Counted from the stretch's first letter, positions 35,498-45,198 are shown. The stretch is DNA of 64,000 nt from Halogeometricum sp. S1BR25-6 (GCF_031624495.1 NZ_JAMQOP010000002.1:186001-250000), one strand, 5' to 3'. The notes: generated by a model from the sequence alone, not told the origin. Made by a program: numbers and translations.

Positions 35498-36547
35498 TCA
35501 GTCGAGGCGTTCGGCCGCGCCGCGTTCGACGAGGGGGCCGGCGTTCGTCGCCGGCAGGGTGACAACGTCCTCGGTGGCGAGGTCGTACTCGCGTTCGTCG
35601 ACGCCGAGAATCTGCCCCACGTCGCGGGTGATACGGAGGGTGACGCGGTCGGTGTCGGTGTCGGTATCCGCGTCCGCCGCCGCACCGCCGGCCTCGGAGT
35701 CTGTCCCCGTCTCCGACGCGCCGCCGGGTCCACCGGCGTCCGCTCTCGGCGCGTCGTCGACCGGGGGTTCGTCCTCCGCGCCGTCCTCGGCGACAGCCGA
35801 CCCCTCCGTCGCGGGGCGGTCGGCCTCCGTCTGCCGAGATTCGGCGGGCGCTTCCGCGGCGTCGGCGGACGCCTCGCTCCCGGCGTCTGTCGCCCCTTCG
35901 GCGTCCTCTCCGTCCGCCCCGCCGCCCATCGCGTCCGCGAGCACGTCGCCCGACCCGCCCGTCGGCGCGTCGGGGTCCACATCCGGCGGGGCCGGGGGGG
36001 CGTCGTCGGTCGGGTCCGCGGCCGTCCCCTCGTCCGTCCCGCGGGTCGCGGAGGAGTCGTCGGCCGGGTCAGTCAGGTCGGCGTCCGGACTCGGTCCCTC
36101 GTCGGCCGGCCCGACGGGGTCGGAGGGAACGGAATCGGAGGACGATGCCGCGCCGGAACGCTTGCCCGCGAGGACGTCGAGGACCGTCTCGCGGTTCCCC
36201 TTGATGCGGTCGACCAGGTCGTCGAACAGGTTCCGCTCCTCGGCGGTGAGACCGTTGGTATCGGCGCTCATGTCCGCCGCGGCGAAGGAGGCGAGTTTGA
36301 CCACCTTGCCGACGCGGCGTTCGTAGACGGCCTCGACCACGTCCTCCGCGGTCTCTATCTCGTCCGTGAGGCGACCCACGTCGGGGTCGGAGAACGGGTC
36401 GTCCGCGCGGTCCGCCACGCGCTTTCGCTCGGCCTTCTGCCGGGCGATGTAATCGGCCACGTCCTCGTAGAACGAGTCCCGGAGGTGCTGGAGGCTGTCC
36501 TTCTGTCGTTCCGTCCGTCGGACGCTCCGTAACTCGTCTAAATCCAT
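35498..36547 (-). CDS. Archaeal GINS complex subunit (Gins51-like) with long acidic linker
   Basis: 349 residues from the ATG at 36547. The N-terminal A domain is helical (LDELRSVRRTERQKDSLQHL, FYEDVADYIARQKAERK, LTAEERNLFDDLVDRIKGNR). The small C-terminal B domain is beta-rich (VTLRITRDVGQILGVDEREYDL). They are joined by roughly 140 residues rich in Asp, Glu, Ala, Ser and Gly. The start overlaps the priS stop by one base (TAATG), and priS-gins adjacency is common in archaea. GINS works with MCM and the Cdc45/RecJ-like protein in the replicative helicase. Confidence 0.87.
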   Translation of the reverse strand: MDLDELRSVRRTERQKDSLQHLRDSFYEDVADYIARQKAERKRVADRADDPFSDPDVGRLTDEIETAEDVVEAVYERRVGKVVKLASFAAADMSADTNGLTAEERNLFDDLVDRIKGNRETVLDVLAGKRSGAASSSDSVPSDPVGPADEGPSPDADLTDPADDSSATRGTDEGTAADPTDDAPPAPPDVDPDAPTGGSGDVLADAMGGGADGEDAEGATDAGSEASADAAEAPAESRQTEADRPATEGSAVAEDGAEDEPPVDDAPRADAGGPGGASETGTDSEAGGAAADADTDTDTDRVTLRITRDVGQILGVDEREYDLATEDVVTLPATNAGPLVERGAAERLD

Positions 36548-37701
36548 TATCTGATCTTCTCCGCGCGACCCCGGGCCATGAGAAAGACCCCGAGGCACTC
36601 TTCCACAGACTGGTCACCTTCGCTGAGTGTAAAACTATCGCCGTCGAACTCGACCGGTCCCGGGTCCGTCACGCGGACGTCGATGTCGTTCCCGCGGAAG
36701 CGGTCGACGACGGCGTCTTCGAGCGGTTCGAAGCCGTCGATTTCGTCGCGGTCGAGCGCTTTCACCCGCAGCGACGACCCGCCGTGGAGGCTCCCCGGCA
36801 GGCGGATGAGTCGCTTCGTGTCCGTCGTCACCGGTTCGTCGATGGGCGCCGTCTCCGCCTCGACGGCCTCGCGCGCCAGGGCGTCCACGAGGATGCGCGT
36901 CCCCGGACCGCCGGCCTCGACGTTGCCCTCGCGGATGGCGTCGAAGTTGCCGTGTATCTGCCCGAGGATGGTCTGTGCGCGTCCCTCGCCGATACCCTGC
37001 AGTTCCTGCAGTCGCTCCAGCGCCGACGCCTCGTCCATCTCGCGGAGGTCGGCGGCGAGCGTTAGAAGTCTGTCGTGCACGCGCGCGCCCCACCCGCCGC
37101 GACGTCGGAGGACGCGCCGGGTCGTTCCCCGGTTCGACTCGGTGCCGATCAATCCCTCTACGTCGAGGTCGATGGCGCGGACGTAGTCGACGATTTCGCG
37201 GCGCGCCTCGCTGTCGAGTCCGCGCACCGACTCGTCGCGCACGTGGACGTGGTAGCCGCGACCGCCGGAGAAGACGACCTGCGTCTCGCGGAACTCGAAA
37301 TCGTCCTCCAGGAAGTCGAGAAGCTTCAACAGGTCCTCCTTACAGGCCGCGAGCATGTCCGCGTACGGGGTCGTCTCGGGGTCGACGCCCGGCAGGTGGT
37401 CGGCGTCCAGGTCGAACACGAGGTCGGCCGACCGCCACCCCTTCTCCTCCATCGTCCCCGCGCCGGGGTCGTCGAACCGCGCCGAGGAGAAGTAGACGTG
37501 CCGGGGCGCCGTCCGCGCGAGGAAGTCGCTCACGTCTCCGAGGTCGAGGATGGACTGGTGGCGGACCATCGTCGTCCCGCCGGCGCTCCACGGGATGTAC
37601 CCCCACTCGCGCCGCTCCGAGGCGGGCGGCAGGGAGACCCGCGCGCGGCGGTAGTAGTCGCCGAACCGCCCTTCCAGGTACTCCCGAGTTCGCGCCTCCA
37701 T
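36547..37701 (-). CDS. priS: DNA primase small (catalytic) subunit
   Basis: 384 residues. Catalytic aspartates in [10 protein letters not shown] (D97, D99), the nucleotide-binding [10 protein letters not shown] (about 145-154), and RLPGSLHG near the C-terminus. These are the hallmark motifs of archaeo-eukaryotic primase PriS. It makes RNA or mixed primers together with PriL, which is not encoded here. It is directly upstream of, and overlapping, the GINS gene. Confidence 0.95.
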   Translation of the reverse strand: MEARTREYLEGRFGDYYRRARVSLPPASERREWGYIPWSAGGTTMVRHQSILDLGDVSDFLARTAPRHVYFSSARFDDPGAGTMEEKGWRSADLVFDLDADHLPGVDPETTPYADMLAACKEDLLKLLDFLEDDFEFRETQVVFSGGRGYHVHVRDESVRGLDSEARREIVDYVRAIDLDVEGLIGTESNRGTTRRVLRRRGGWGARVHDRLLTLAADLREMDEASALERLQELQGIGEGRAQTILGQIHGNFDAIREGNVEAGGPGTRILVDALAREAVEAETAPIDEPVTTDTKRLIRLPGSLHGGSSLRVKALDRDEIDGFEPLEDAVVDRFRGNDIDVRVTDPGPVEFDGDSFTLSEGDQSVEECLGVFLMARGRAEKIR

Positions 37702-37954
37702 AGCTCTGCGGTGATAACGAAGGCGGGAGTAAAGCGGTTGCGTCTTCGGCGGGGCGCCGTCGCGGCCGCCGCCCCGGCGACGACTTCCAACCGGGTCGAA
37801 CCGCTCGAACGTGTGACGAAGCGAGTCAGCAACTATTGGTAAGCGTTATGGCCGCGAACTCCTTACGTCGTACCATCTCGACGGGCGGTTTCGAGATCGA
37901 CCGCTCCGGGCCGTCTCCGCCACGTTCTACCGTCCGGTCGTAGTGTAATCCAGA

Positions 37955-37975
37955 TAACTACAACTCCCGTAGTTA
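37955..37975 (+). promoter_or_regulatory. Inverted repeat operator candidate upstream of the sugar ABC operon
   Basis: Perfect TAACTAC-N7-GTAGTTA, ending 13 bases before the TATA element (TATAAATAAT, 37989-37998) of the operon. The position just upstream of BRE/TATA fits an activator site. It is not the TrmB consensus, so a different regulator may bind. Confidence 0.55.
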
Positions 37976-38022
37976 CTGCTACCAAAACTATAAATAATCC
38001 TGATTCAAAAATACAGACTGTA

Positions 38023-39564
38023 ATGGTCGATACTGACTCACGTGAGGGTAGGCGGAAGCTCGGTGGCGTCTCGCGACGGCGCTTCGTGAAGGCGGCAGGT
38101 GGCTCCGGTGTTGCTGTCGGTCTGGCGGGCTGTATCAGCAGCACGAACGGAGGCGGCGAGGGCAACGGCGGCGGTTCCACCGACTCCGGAACCGAAACCG
38201 CCATCGACACCGGCGAGGTGACCGAGGACATCACCGTCCAGATTGCGGGCGACTCGCGCATGTCCGACAACATCCAGGGCATCCGCGAGATTCTCCACAA
38301 TCAGGGCGGTCTGGCTGACAACATCACGGTCGAGGTTATCGCCGGGTCGCAGGTGACGAACAACCGGCAGAACCAGTACCAGCAGTGGCTGGGTTCGGGC
38401 CGCGAGGAGCCGACGCTCCTGCTCATGGACTCGGGGTGGACCATCCCGTTCATCGCCCGAAACCAGATACAGAACCTCTCTGAGGCGCTGCCGGACGATA
38501 TGGTCTCGACGGTCGAAAACGAGTACTTCCAGGCCAGCGTCAACACGGCGCAGGGCGAGAACGGGGACTTGTACGGCATCCCGATGTTCCCTGACTTCCC
38601 GACGATGCAGTACCGGAAGGACCTGCTCCGGAACGCGGGCTACGGCGACTCGGACTTCGAGACGTGGGCGACGGAGTCGATGTCGTGGGAGCAGTTCTCC
38701 AAGGTCACGAAGGAGGCGATGAACGCCAACTCCGACACCCAGTACGGGTACACCTTCCAGGCGTCGGTGTACGAGGGGCTCTCCTGCTGTGACTTCAACG
38801 AGTTCATGACCTCCTACGGCGGCGCGTACTTCGGTAACCCCGAGGAGAACCTGTTCGGACCCATCGGCGACCGACCCGTCACCGTCGACGAGCAACCGGT
38901 CATCGACTCCATCAAGATGGTCCGGACGTTCATCAACGGCGAGGACGACGAGCACGCCCTCGACGGTATCACCGGCAACATCGCCCCCGAGGCGGTGCTC
39001 CAGTGGACCGAGGAGCCGTCGCGCAAGCCGTTCACGGGCGGCGACGCCATCATGCACCGAAACTGGCCGTACTCCATCACCATCAACGGCGCCGAGGACG
39101 TCTTCGGCGAGGACCTCGGCGTCATGCCCATCCCGTACGGCGTCACCGCCGACGAGGCCCAGTACCCGATGACGGGCGGCCCCGTGGCCGCCCTCGGCGG
39201 CTGGCACATGGCGATGAACCCGAACGCCCCCTCGAAGAAGAAGCAGGCCGGGGTGCAGGTGCTCCGCGCGCTGATGCAACCGGACGCGGCGCTCGCGAAC
39301 TTCGGTCTGCAGGGGTGGATTCCGCCGCGACCGTCGCTGCTCGACTCCCAGGAGGCGTCCGAAGTCGACGTCATCGGCCGCTACACGCAGCAGCTGAAGG
39401 TGGCCGGCGAGAACGCCATCCCCCGACCGGTCACGGTCGTCTGGCCGCAGCAGTCCAGCCAGATAGCGACCGAGGTCAACGCGGCGTACGCACAGGAGAA
39501 GGCGCCCGAGAAGGCGATGTCCGATCTGAAGTCGACGCTTCAGCAGATCGAAAACAGCCAGTAA
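38023..39564 (+). CDS. Sugar ABC transporter substrate-binding Tat lipoprotein
   Basis: 513 residues. The N-terminus has a twin-arginine motif (SRRRFVK) followed by a hydrophobic stretch and lipobox LAGC with Cys37. A Gly/Ser/Thr linker of about 25 residues then leads to a family-1 extracellular solute-binding domain (GIPMFPDFPTMQYRKDLL, DAIMHRNWPYS). It should be secreted folded and lipid-anchored, as usual in haloarchaea. First gene of the operon. TATAAATAAT lies about 25-34 bases before the ATG, consistent with little or no leader. The ligand is probably a sugar or oligosaccharide. Confidence 0.93.
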   Translation: MVDTDSREGRRKLGGVSRRRFVKAAGGSGVAVGLAGCISSTNGGGEGNGGGSTDSGTETAIDTGEVTEDITVQIAGDSRMSDNIQGIREILHNQGGLADNITVEVIAGSQVTNNRQNQYQQWLGSGREEPTLLLMDSGWTIPFIARNQIQNLSEALPDDMVSTVENEYFQASVNTAQGENGDLYGIPMFPDFPTMQYRKDLLRNAGYGDSDFETWATESMSWEQFSKVTKEAMNANSDTQYGYTFQASVYEGLSCCDFNEFMTSYGGAYFGNPEENLFGPIGDRPVTVDEQPVIDSIKMVRTFINGEDDEHALDGITGNIAPEAVLQWTEEPSRKPFTGGDAIMHRNWPYSITINGAEDVFGEDLGVMPIPYGVTADEAQYPMTGGPVAALGGWHMAMNPNAPSKKKQAGVQVLRALMQPDAALANFGLQGWIPPRPSLLDSQEASEVDVIGRYTQQLKVAGENAIPRPVTVVWPQQSSQIATEVNAAYAQEKAPEKAMSDLKSTLQQIENSQ

Positions 39565-39609
39565 AGCATCGGATAGAGATAAGTCACCCGCGAAACGTTA
39601 TCATTTATC

Positions 39610-40638
39610 ATGGCAACAGAACAAGACTCAGGAGACACGCTTCGGGATAGCTCCAGAAGCGGTCCGTACGTCTCCGCCGTTCGGTGGATGGAGTCGTTAT
39701 CCGAGACACAGTTCGCCTATTTCCTGCTCTCGCCGGCGCTGCTCATACTGCTGCTCATCGCGCTGTACCCCCTCATACAGACGTTCAGCTACTCGCTGTT
39801 CGCCGACCAGTTGACGGGGTCGTCGCGGTTGGGTCAGTTCGTGGGCCTCCAGAACTACGTGGCGCTGTTCACGGGCGCGCGCGACTTCGCGCTCCCGTCG
39901 GCGTTCCTGCCGGAGTTCTCCTCGTCGTTCCCGTTCGTGACGGGCATCTACTCCAGCGCGCTGATGGTGACGCTCATCTTCACCGCGGTGAGCGTCCTGT
40001 TCGAGACGATTCTCGGCTTCGTGCAGGCGCTCGTCCTCGACCAGGACTTCCGCGGCCGACGGTGGGTCCGCGTGGCCATCATCATCCCGTGGGCCGTGCC
40101 CATCGTCATCCAGGGGATGATCTGGTACCTGATGTTCCAGCCGAACATCGGCTTTCTCATCGGAACGCAGCAGAACCCGACGTTCCTGAACACGCTGGGG
40201 CTCAGCTTCACGCCGCTCCGTAACACGGCGGACTCGCTGTTCCTCATCATCGTGGCCGACGTCTGGAAGACGACGGCGTTCATGGCGCTGCTCATCCTCG
40301 CCGGCCTGCAGAGTATCGACCGTTCGCTGTACGACGTGGCGCGCGTCTCCGGCGCGACCAACTGGCAGCAGTTCAAGATGATTACCTTCCCGCTCATCCT
40401 CCCGACGGTGCTGGTCGCGATGCTGTTCCGCACCATCGGCGCGATGCGCGTGTACGGCATCATCGAGACGATGGGCGGATGTACGACCGTCCCGTCGCTG
40501 TCGTGTCTGGTCGTGACGACGTTCAACAACTCGATGTACGCCACGTCCGCGACGGTGGCGTTCGTGACGGCGGCGCTCATCGGCATCGTCGTCTCGGTGT
40601 ACCTCGTGAAGTTCGCCGATGCGGAGGAGGGATTCTAA
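39610..40638 (+). CDS. Sugar ABC transporter permease (MalF-like)
   Basis: 342 residues with about six to seven membrane helices. The cytoplasmic EAA loop is LYDVARVSGATNWQQFKMITFPLILP, which contacts the ATPase. It starts 45 bp after the binding-protein stop. The N-terminus is hydrophilic (about 30 residues). It forms a heteromeric channel with the next gene product. Confidence 0.93.
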   Translation: MATEQDSGDTLRDSSRSGPYVSAVRWMESLSETQFAYFLLSPALLILLLIALYPLIQTFSYSLFADQLTGSSRLGQFVGLQNYVALFTGARDFALPSAFLPEFSSSFPFVTGIYSSALMVTLIFTAVSVLFETILGFVQALVLDQDFRGRRWVRVAIIIPWAVPIVIQGMIWYLMFQPNIGFLIGTQQNPTFLNTLGLSFTPLRNTADSLFLIIVADVWKTTAFMALLILAGLQSIDRSLYDVARVSGATNWQQFKMITFPLILPTVLVAMLFRTIGAMRVYGIIETMGGCTTVPSLSCLVVTTFNNSMYATSATVAFVTAALIGIVVSVYLVKFADAEEGF

Positions 40639-40639
40639 G

Positions 40640-41602
40640 ATGGCGACCGACAATCAACAGGACCCGTTCGAGACGAACCGAGACGCGGAGATAAAGCGAG
40701 GACCGCTCGAAACGTGGGTGGGCAAGGTCATCAAGAACCCCAAGCGCGCCTACAGAGCGATGTTCTACGTGGCGACGGTGTTCTTCCTCGTCACCACGCT
40801 GTTCCCGTTCTACTGGTTGTTAGTGCTCGCGCTGACGCCGAACAACCTCATCTCGAACATGGGGCTGCTGCCGAAGGGGTTCAACCCGGAGGTGTTCGTC
40901 ACCATGTTCGAACGGGTGCCGTTCCACCTGTACATGTTCAACAGCTTCGTCCTCGGCCTCACGACGACCATCGTCGTGCTCCTGTTGGCGAGTCTGGCGG
41001 GCTACGTCTTCGGCCGTCTGCGGTTCCCCGGCCGGAGCTTCCTCATGTTGGCCATCCTGGCCATCTCGTACTTCCCGCCGGCGGCGTTCTTCCTGCCGCT
41101 GTTCCAACTGTTCACGGGCGGGACGACCCTCGTGCTCGGCCCCATCACCGTCTCGTCGCCGGACCTGTTCAACACGCCGGCACCGATGGTGTTGCCGTTC
41201 AGCGCGCTGTTCATGCCGCTGTCCATCTTCATCCTCACGACGTTCTACGGGCAGATTCCGGACGGCCTGGAGGACGCCGCGCGCGTCGAGGGGACGACCC
41301 GACTCGGCGCGTTGTTCCGCGTCATCATCCCGCTGTCGGCGCCCGGCGTCGCCACGGCGGGCGTCCTGACGTTCATCAGCGTCTACAACGAGTTCTTCTT
41401 CTCGTTCCTGATGAACAACGGCGAGGCGTCCTCGTGGGCGCCCATCGTCGCGGGCATCCTCAAATACCAGGGGCAGTTCGACACCCCCTACAACCTGATG
41501 GCGGCGGCGAGCATCGTTGGGGTTCTCCCCGTCGCGATTCTCGTCATCGTCGCACAGGAACGCATCGTGAGCGGACTGACTGCGGGCGCACTCAAGGAGT
41601 AA
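40640..41602 (+). CDS. Sugar ABC transporter permease (MalG-like)
   Basis: 320 residues from the ATG at 40640, which lies one base after the stop of the first permease. Six hydrophobic segments. The EAA loop is LEDAARVEGTTRLGALFRVIIPLSAPG. A hydrophilic N-terminal region of about 45 residues precedes the first helix. It pairs with the MalF-like permease. Confidence 0.93.
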   Translation: MATDNQQDPFETNRDAEIKRGPLETWVGKVIKNPKRAYRAMFYVATVFFLVTTLFPFYWLLVLALTPNNLISNMGLLPKGFNPEVFVTMFERVPFHLYMFNSFVLGLTTTIVVLLLASLAGYVFGRLRFPGRSFLMLAILAISYFPPAAFFLPLFQLFTGGTTLVLGPITVSSPDLFNTPAPMVLPFSALFMPLSIFILTTFYGQIPDGLEDAARVEGTTRLGALFRVIIPLSAPGVATAGVLTFISVYNEFFFSFLMNNGEASSWAPIVAGILKYQGQFDTPYNLMAAASIVGVLPVAILVIVAQERIVSGLTAGALKE

Positions 41603-41606
41603 TTCA

Positions 41607-42797
41607 ATGGGAGAAGTAAACCTCGAAGACGTGACGAAACGGTACGAAGACGTAACGGCCGTCGACAACATGAACCTCGAAATCAGGGACAGCGAGTTCG
41701 TCTGTCTCGTCGGTCCGTCGGGGTGCGGCAAGTCGACGACGATGGAGATGATCGCCGGTCTGACCATCCCCACGGAGGGGACCATCTCCATCGGCGGCCA
41801 CGAGGTAACGAACCTCCCGCCGAAGGACCGGGGCGTGGCGATGGTGTTCCAGAACATCGCGCTGTTCCCCCACATGGACGTGTACGATAACATCTCGTTC
41901 GGCCTCCGCCTCCGGAAGTACGACAAGGAGGAGATCGACCGACGCGTCGAACGCGCCTCCGACATCGTCCAGTTGGAGGGCATGCTCGACCGGATGCCCG
42001 ACGAGATGTCCGGCGGGCAGCGACAACGCGTCGCCATCGCCCGCGCCATCGTCCGGAACCCCGAAGTGTTCCTGATGGACGAACCGCTGGCGAACCTCGA
42101 CGCGAAACTCCGCGTCCACATGCGGACGGAACTCCAGCGCCTGCACAAGGAACTGGACACGACCATCATCTACGTGACGCACGACCAGGCCGAAGCGATG
42201 ACGATGAGCGACCGAATCGCAGTCATCGACTCCGGTCAACTCCAGCAGATAGACCCGCCGCTGGTTTGCTACAACGAGCCGTCGAACCTGTTCGTCGCGG
42301 GCTTCATCGGGAGTCCGGCGATGAACTTCGTCGACGGGGAGGTAACCGAGGGCGGGTTCAGAAGCGAGAAAGTCAAAGTGGACTTCGACCCCGCCGACGT
42401 GGGGGCTACTGCGGGCGACGACGTGACGCTCGGTATCCGCCCCGAGGACGTCTACACACTCAACGACGCGGGGTCGCTGGCTAACCCGACGAAGGAGATA
42501 GAGGCCATCACGGACGTGCTCGAACCGATGGGTGACGAGATATTCGTCTACCTGTTGCTCAGCGAGGACGCGACGGTGGACCTCGACGAGGAATCCCGCG
42601 GGGGGATGACCGACCAACTGCTGATGAGCGTCGACCCCGACTCGGACATCTCGGAGGAGCAGGATGTCAACGTGGTCTTGGACCGGACCAAAGTACACCT
42701 CTTCGATACGGAGACGGGCGACGCCATCTCGCACGGCCTCGCGGCGACGGCGCCCACCGGTACGGACAGCGGTACGGCCGCCGAGAGCGACGACTAG
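41607..42797 (+). CDS. Sugar ABC transporter ATP-binding protein (MalK/MsmX/UgpC type)
   Basis: 396 residues, 4 bp after the permease stop. Walker A GPSGCGKST (about 37-45), Q-loop VFQNIALFPHM, signature MSGGQRQRVAI, Walker B VFLMDEPLANLD and H-loop THDQAEAM. The C-terminal regulatory/TOBE domain (about 240-385) is typical of carbohydrate importers and has an acidic tail. It energises the adjacent permeases. Confidence 0.95.
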   Translation: MGEVNLEDVTKRYEDVTAVDNMNLEIRDSEFVCLVGPSGCGKSTTMEMIAGLTIPTEGTISIGGHEVTNLPPKDRGVAMVFQNIALFPHMDVYDNISFGLRLRKYDKEEIDRRVERASDIVQLEGMLDRMPDEMSGGQRQRVAIARAIVRNPEVFLMDEPLANLDAKLRVHMRTELQRLHKELDTTIIYVTHDQAEAMTMSDRIAVIDSGQLQQIDPPLVCYNEPSNLFVAGFIGSPAMNFVDGEVTEGGFRSEKVKVDFDPADVGATAGDDVTLGIRPEDVYTLNDAGSLANPTKEIEAITDVLEPMGDEIFVYLLLSEDATVDLDEESRGGMTDQLLMSVDPDSDISEEQDVNVVLDRTKVHLFDTETGDAISHGLAATAPTGTDSGTAAESDD

Positions 42798-42865
42798 TCG
42801 ACCGTCGGCGGTCGCTTTTCCCGCCGCGGCACCGGACCTAAGTGCCGCCGCGCCGTTGTACGGGT

Positions 42866-43069
42866 ATGGTTACCGAACTCGGGTGGCTCTACATCGGAGG
42901 GATGACGTTCCTGTTTTTCTTCTGGGCGTACGGTATCGTCTCCTTCGCCCTCGACCTGAAGAACGTCATCATCCCGAAAACCAGACAGTACCTCCGGGGG
43001 CGTCGCCGACTGAAACAACAGGAAGAAGAGGAGAACGAACGTGAGGAGCGCGAACGACAGTTGTACTGA
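42866..43069 (+). CDS. 67-residue single-pass membrane protein in the sugar operon
   Basis: Start at the ATG 42866 (VTELGWLYIGG). One hydrophobic segment (about residues 5-26, with FLFFFWAYG), then a basic stretch (KTRQYLRGRRRLKQ) and an alternating acidic/basic helical tail ending ERERQLY. It lies 68 bp after the ATPase and 72 bp before the dehydrogenase on the same strand. I do not recognise the family. A stabilising or regulatory subunit of the transporter is only a guess. Confidence 0.7.
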   Translation: MVTELGWLYIGGMTFLFFFWAYGIVSFALDLKNVIIPKTRQYLRGRRRLKQQEEEENEREERERQLY

Positions 43070-43077
43070 AGGTGACA

Positions 43078-43094
43078 GTTCCCACCGTGGGAAC
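43078..43094 (+). promoter_or_regulatory. Inverted repeat between small membrane protein and Gfo/Idh/MocA gene
   Basis: Perfect GTTCCCA-CCG-TGGGAAC, 8 bases after the upstream stop codon and 47 bases before the next ATG. It could be an operator for the dehydrogenase gene or the stem of a terminator for the upstream genes. TATA-like ACTTAACAA (about 43110) follows it, favouring an operator. Confidence 0.45.
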
Positions 43095-43141
43095 GATGCC
43101 GCAACGAGAAACTTAACAACCCAGATAGTAATTTAAAAGAT

Positions 43142-44245
43142 ATGACCTCCGGGACTCCAACGCGCGTCGGCATCGTCGGCCTCGGCAACATCGGACACTA
43201 CCACGCGGACCGTCTGATAGAAATCGGTGCGAACCTCGGCGGCGGCCTCGACATCCAACCCGACGCCCGAAACCGGTTCTCCGAGAAGTACGGCGTCCCC
43301 ACCCACGAGGAGAAGGAGGGACTGTTCGAGGAAGTCGACGCCGTCATCATCACGACGCCGAACCGCTTCCACGAGGAGTACGCCGTCGCCGCCCTCGAAG
43401 CGGGTCTGCACGTCCTCCTGGAGAAACCGCTGGCGCACTCGCTCGAGTCCGCGGAGCGAATCGCCGCGGCCGCCGAGGACGCCGAAGGTGTCTGCATGGT
43501 CGGCTTCAACAACCGCTTCGGTAACCCCGTCCGCATCCTGAAGAGCTACCAGGCCGAGGGCCGCTTCGGCGAGGTGCAACACATCGAGGCGAACTACGTC
43601 CGCCGCCGCGGTATCCCGGGCCGCGGGTCGTGGTTCACCTCGAAGGACGTCGCCGGCGGCGGGTCCGTCATCGACATCGGCGTCCACGCCATCGACCTCT
43701 CGCTGTACTTCCTCGACTACCCGGAAGTCGAGGAGGTGTCGGCCGTCACCCGCGCCGACTTCGGCAACCGCGACGACTACGCCTTCGTCGAGATGTGGGG
43801 CGAGGACATCGGCCCGGAGGGCTTCGACGTCGACGACTCCGCGACGGCGTTCATCCGCTGTGCGGACGGGCGGACCGTCTCCTTGGAAGTCGCGTGGGCG
43901 TCGAACCGTCCGACGAACGACGAGTTCTACGTCCTCGGAACCGAGGCGGGCGCCCGCTACGACCGCGCGAGCCACGACCTGACGTTCTACGAGTCGGGCG
44001 TCGGCGGCAACAACCACCTCACCGACACGGACGTGGAGACGGAGGCCAACGACACCCACAAATCCGAGCAGAAACTGTTCTTGGAGGCCGTTCGCACCGA
44101 GGAGCACCCCGGCATGAACACCGTCGCGGAGGGCCTGCAGGTCCAACGCGTCATCGACGCCATCTACCGTTCCTCGGAGACGGGCCGGGCCGTCCAGTTG
44201 GCCGACGTCGACTCCCCCGTCGAGAACTCCTCGCCGGAGAACTGA
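43142..44245 (+). CDS. Gfo/Idh/MocA-family sugar dehydrogenase linked to the ABC transporter
   Basis: 367 residues. Rossmann start RVGIVGLGNIGHYHADRL, catalytic motif LEKPLAHS, then SVIDIGVHAIDLSLYFL with the active-site Asp and His. It likely performs the first oxidation of the imported sugar or a derivative. It has an inverted repeat in its upstream region, so it may be controlled separately from the transporter genes. Confidence 0.9.
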   Translation: MTSGTPTRVGIVGLGNIGHYHADRLIEIGANLGGGLDIQPDARNRFSEKYGVPTHEEKEGLFEEVDAVIITTPNRFHEEYAVAALEAGLHVLLEKPLAHSLESAERIAAAAEDAEGVCMVGFNNRFGNPVRILKSYQAEGRFGEVQHIEANYVRRRGIPGRGSWFTSKDVAGGGSVIDIGVHAIDLSLYFLDYPEVEEVSAVTRADFGNRDDYAFVEMWGEDIGPEGFDVDDSATAFIRCADGRTVSLEVAWASNRPTNDEFYVLGTEAGARYDRASHDLTFYESGVGGNNHLTDTDVETEANDTHKSEQKLFLEAVRTEEHPGMNTVAEGLQVQRVIDAIYRSSETGRAVQLADVDSPVENSSPEN

Positions 44246-44316
44246 GCCCCCCCGACTCCGAGTTCGGTCCGACCCGTCGGGAAAGTCATAAGTCGGTCTC
44301 GCCGCCAGGGTACCCT

Positions 44317-45183
44317 ATGTCGCTTCTCGACTCGATTCGTCGCCCCGATTACACGGGCGAGCGACGCTGTTGGCCCTGCACGGCCGTCAACGTCGCCGTC
44401 CTCCTCGCCGCGGCCGTCGTCCTCTGGCCGCTCTCGACGACCGTCGCCCTCCTCGCCGCCGTCGGCGGCGGGGCGCTGGTCTACCTGCGCGGCTACGTCG
44501 TCCCCGGCACGCCCGAGTTCGCCCCGCGACTCGTCGCCCGACTCGGCCTCTCGCACCTCTTCGAGCACGCCCCGGACGGCGGCGAGACTCGTCAGTCCGA
44601 CGAGTTAGGCGGCGAAGACGGCGAGCAGGTGCTGTTCGCGCTGTTCGAGGCGGGCGTCCTCCGCGAGGACGAGGACGGCGCGCTGTATCTCTCCGGGGAG
44701 TTCTGGTCGGCGTGGGAGGCGGAGATGGCGTCGCTGCGCGACCGCGGCGACGAGGCGGTGGCGGCCGCCGTCGCCGAGGCCGCCCCGTTCGACGCCGAGG
44801 GCGGCGTCGACTACGGCGGCATCACCGTCGACGGCGAACGGGACTCCATCTGGCTCTCGCGGGCGCACGCCGTCGGCGACGCCGCCGCGGTGCGGACGAT
44901 GGCGGCGTTCGACGTGCCTGAGTCGGTCCGCGCGCCGGCGACGGCGCCGCTCCGGATGTTCCTCGAATCCTGCCCGCTCTGCGGCGGTCCCGTCGAGGAG
45001 CGGACGACGGCGTTGGACTGCTGCGGCGGGACGATGGGCGTGTACGACGACCCCGAAGACGAGATACTGGCCTGCGCGGACTGCGGAGAGACGCTGTACG
45101 TCTTCGAAGAGGAGAAAGCGGGTGAGGAAGACGCGGACGCCGAGTCGGACACCGGCCCCGACACCGACGCCGACGCCGCGTAG
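44317..45183 (+). CDS. Membrane-anchored protein with C-terminal zinc ribbons
   Basis: 288 residues. The N-terminal CWPC precedes two hydrophobic segments (about 25-60). A soluble acidic middle domain (about 80-205) follows, then a C-terminal Cys-rich region with CPLCGG, LDCCGG and CADCGE that probably binds one or two zinc ions. It ends with an acidic tail. Function unknown. It faces trmB tail to tail, 15 bp apart. Confidence 0.72.
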   Translation: MSLLDSIRRPDYTGERRCWPCTAVNVAVLLAAAVVLWPLSTTVALLAAVGGGALVYLRGYVVPGTPEFAPRLVARLGLSHLFEHAPDGGETRQSDELGGEDGEQVLFALFEAGVLREDEDGALYLSGEFWSAWEAEMASLRDRGDEAVAAAVAEAAPFDAEGGVDYGGITVDGERDSIWLSRAHAVGDAAAVRTMAAFDVPESVRAPATAPLRMFLESCPLCGGPVEERTTALDCCGGTMGVYDDPEDEILACADCGETLYVFEEEKAGEEDADAESDTGPDTDADAA

Positions 45184-45198
45184 CGCGGGTCGGGCGGT

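Noticed and set aside
37702-38022. TrmB site before the sugar ABC operon
   Set aside because: The only inverted repeat (TAACTAC-N7-GTAGTTA) has wrong half-sites and spacing for TACT-N7/8-GAGTA.
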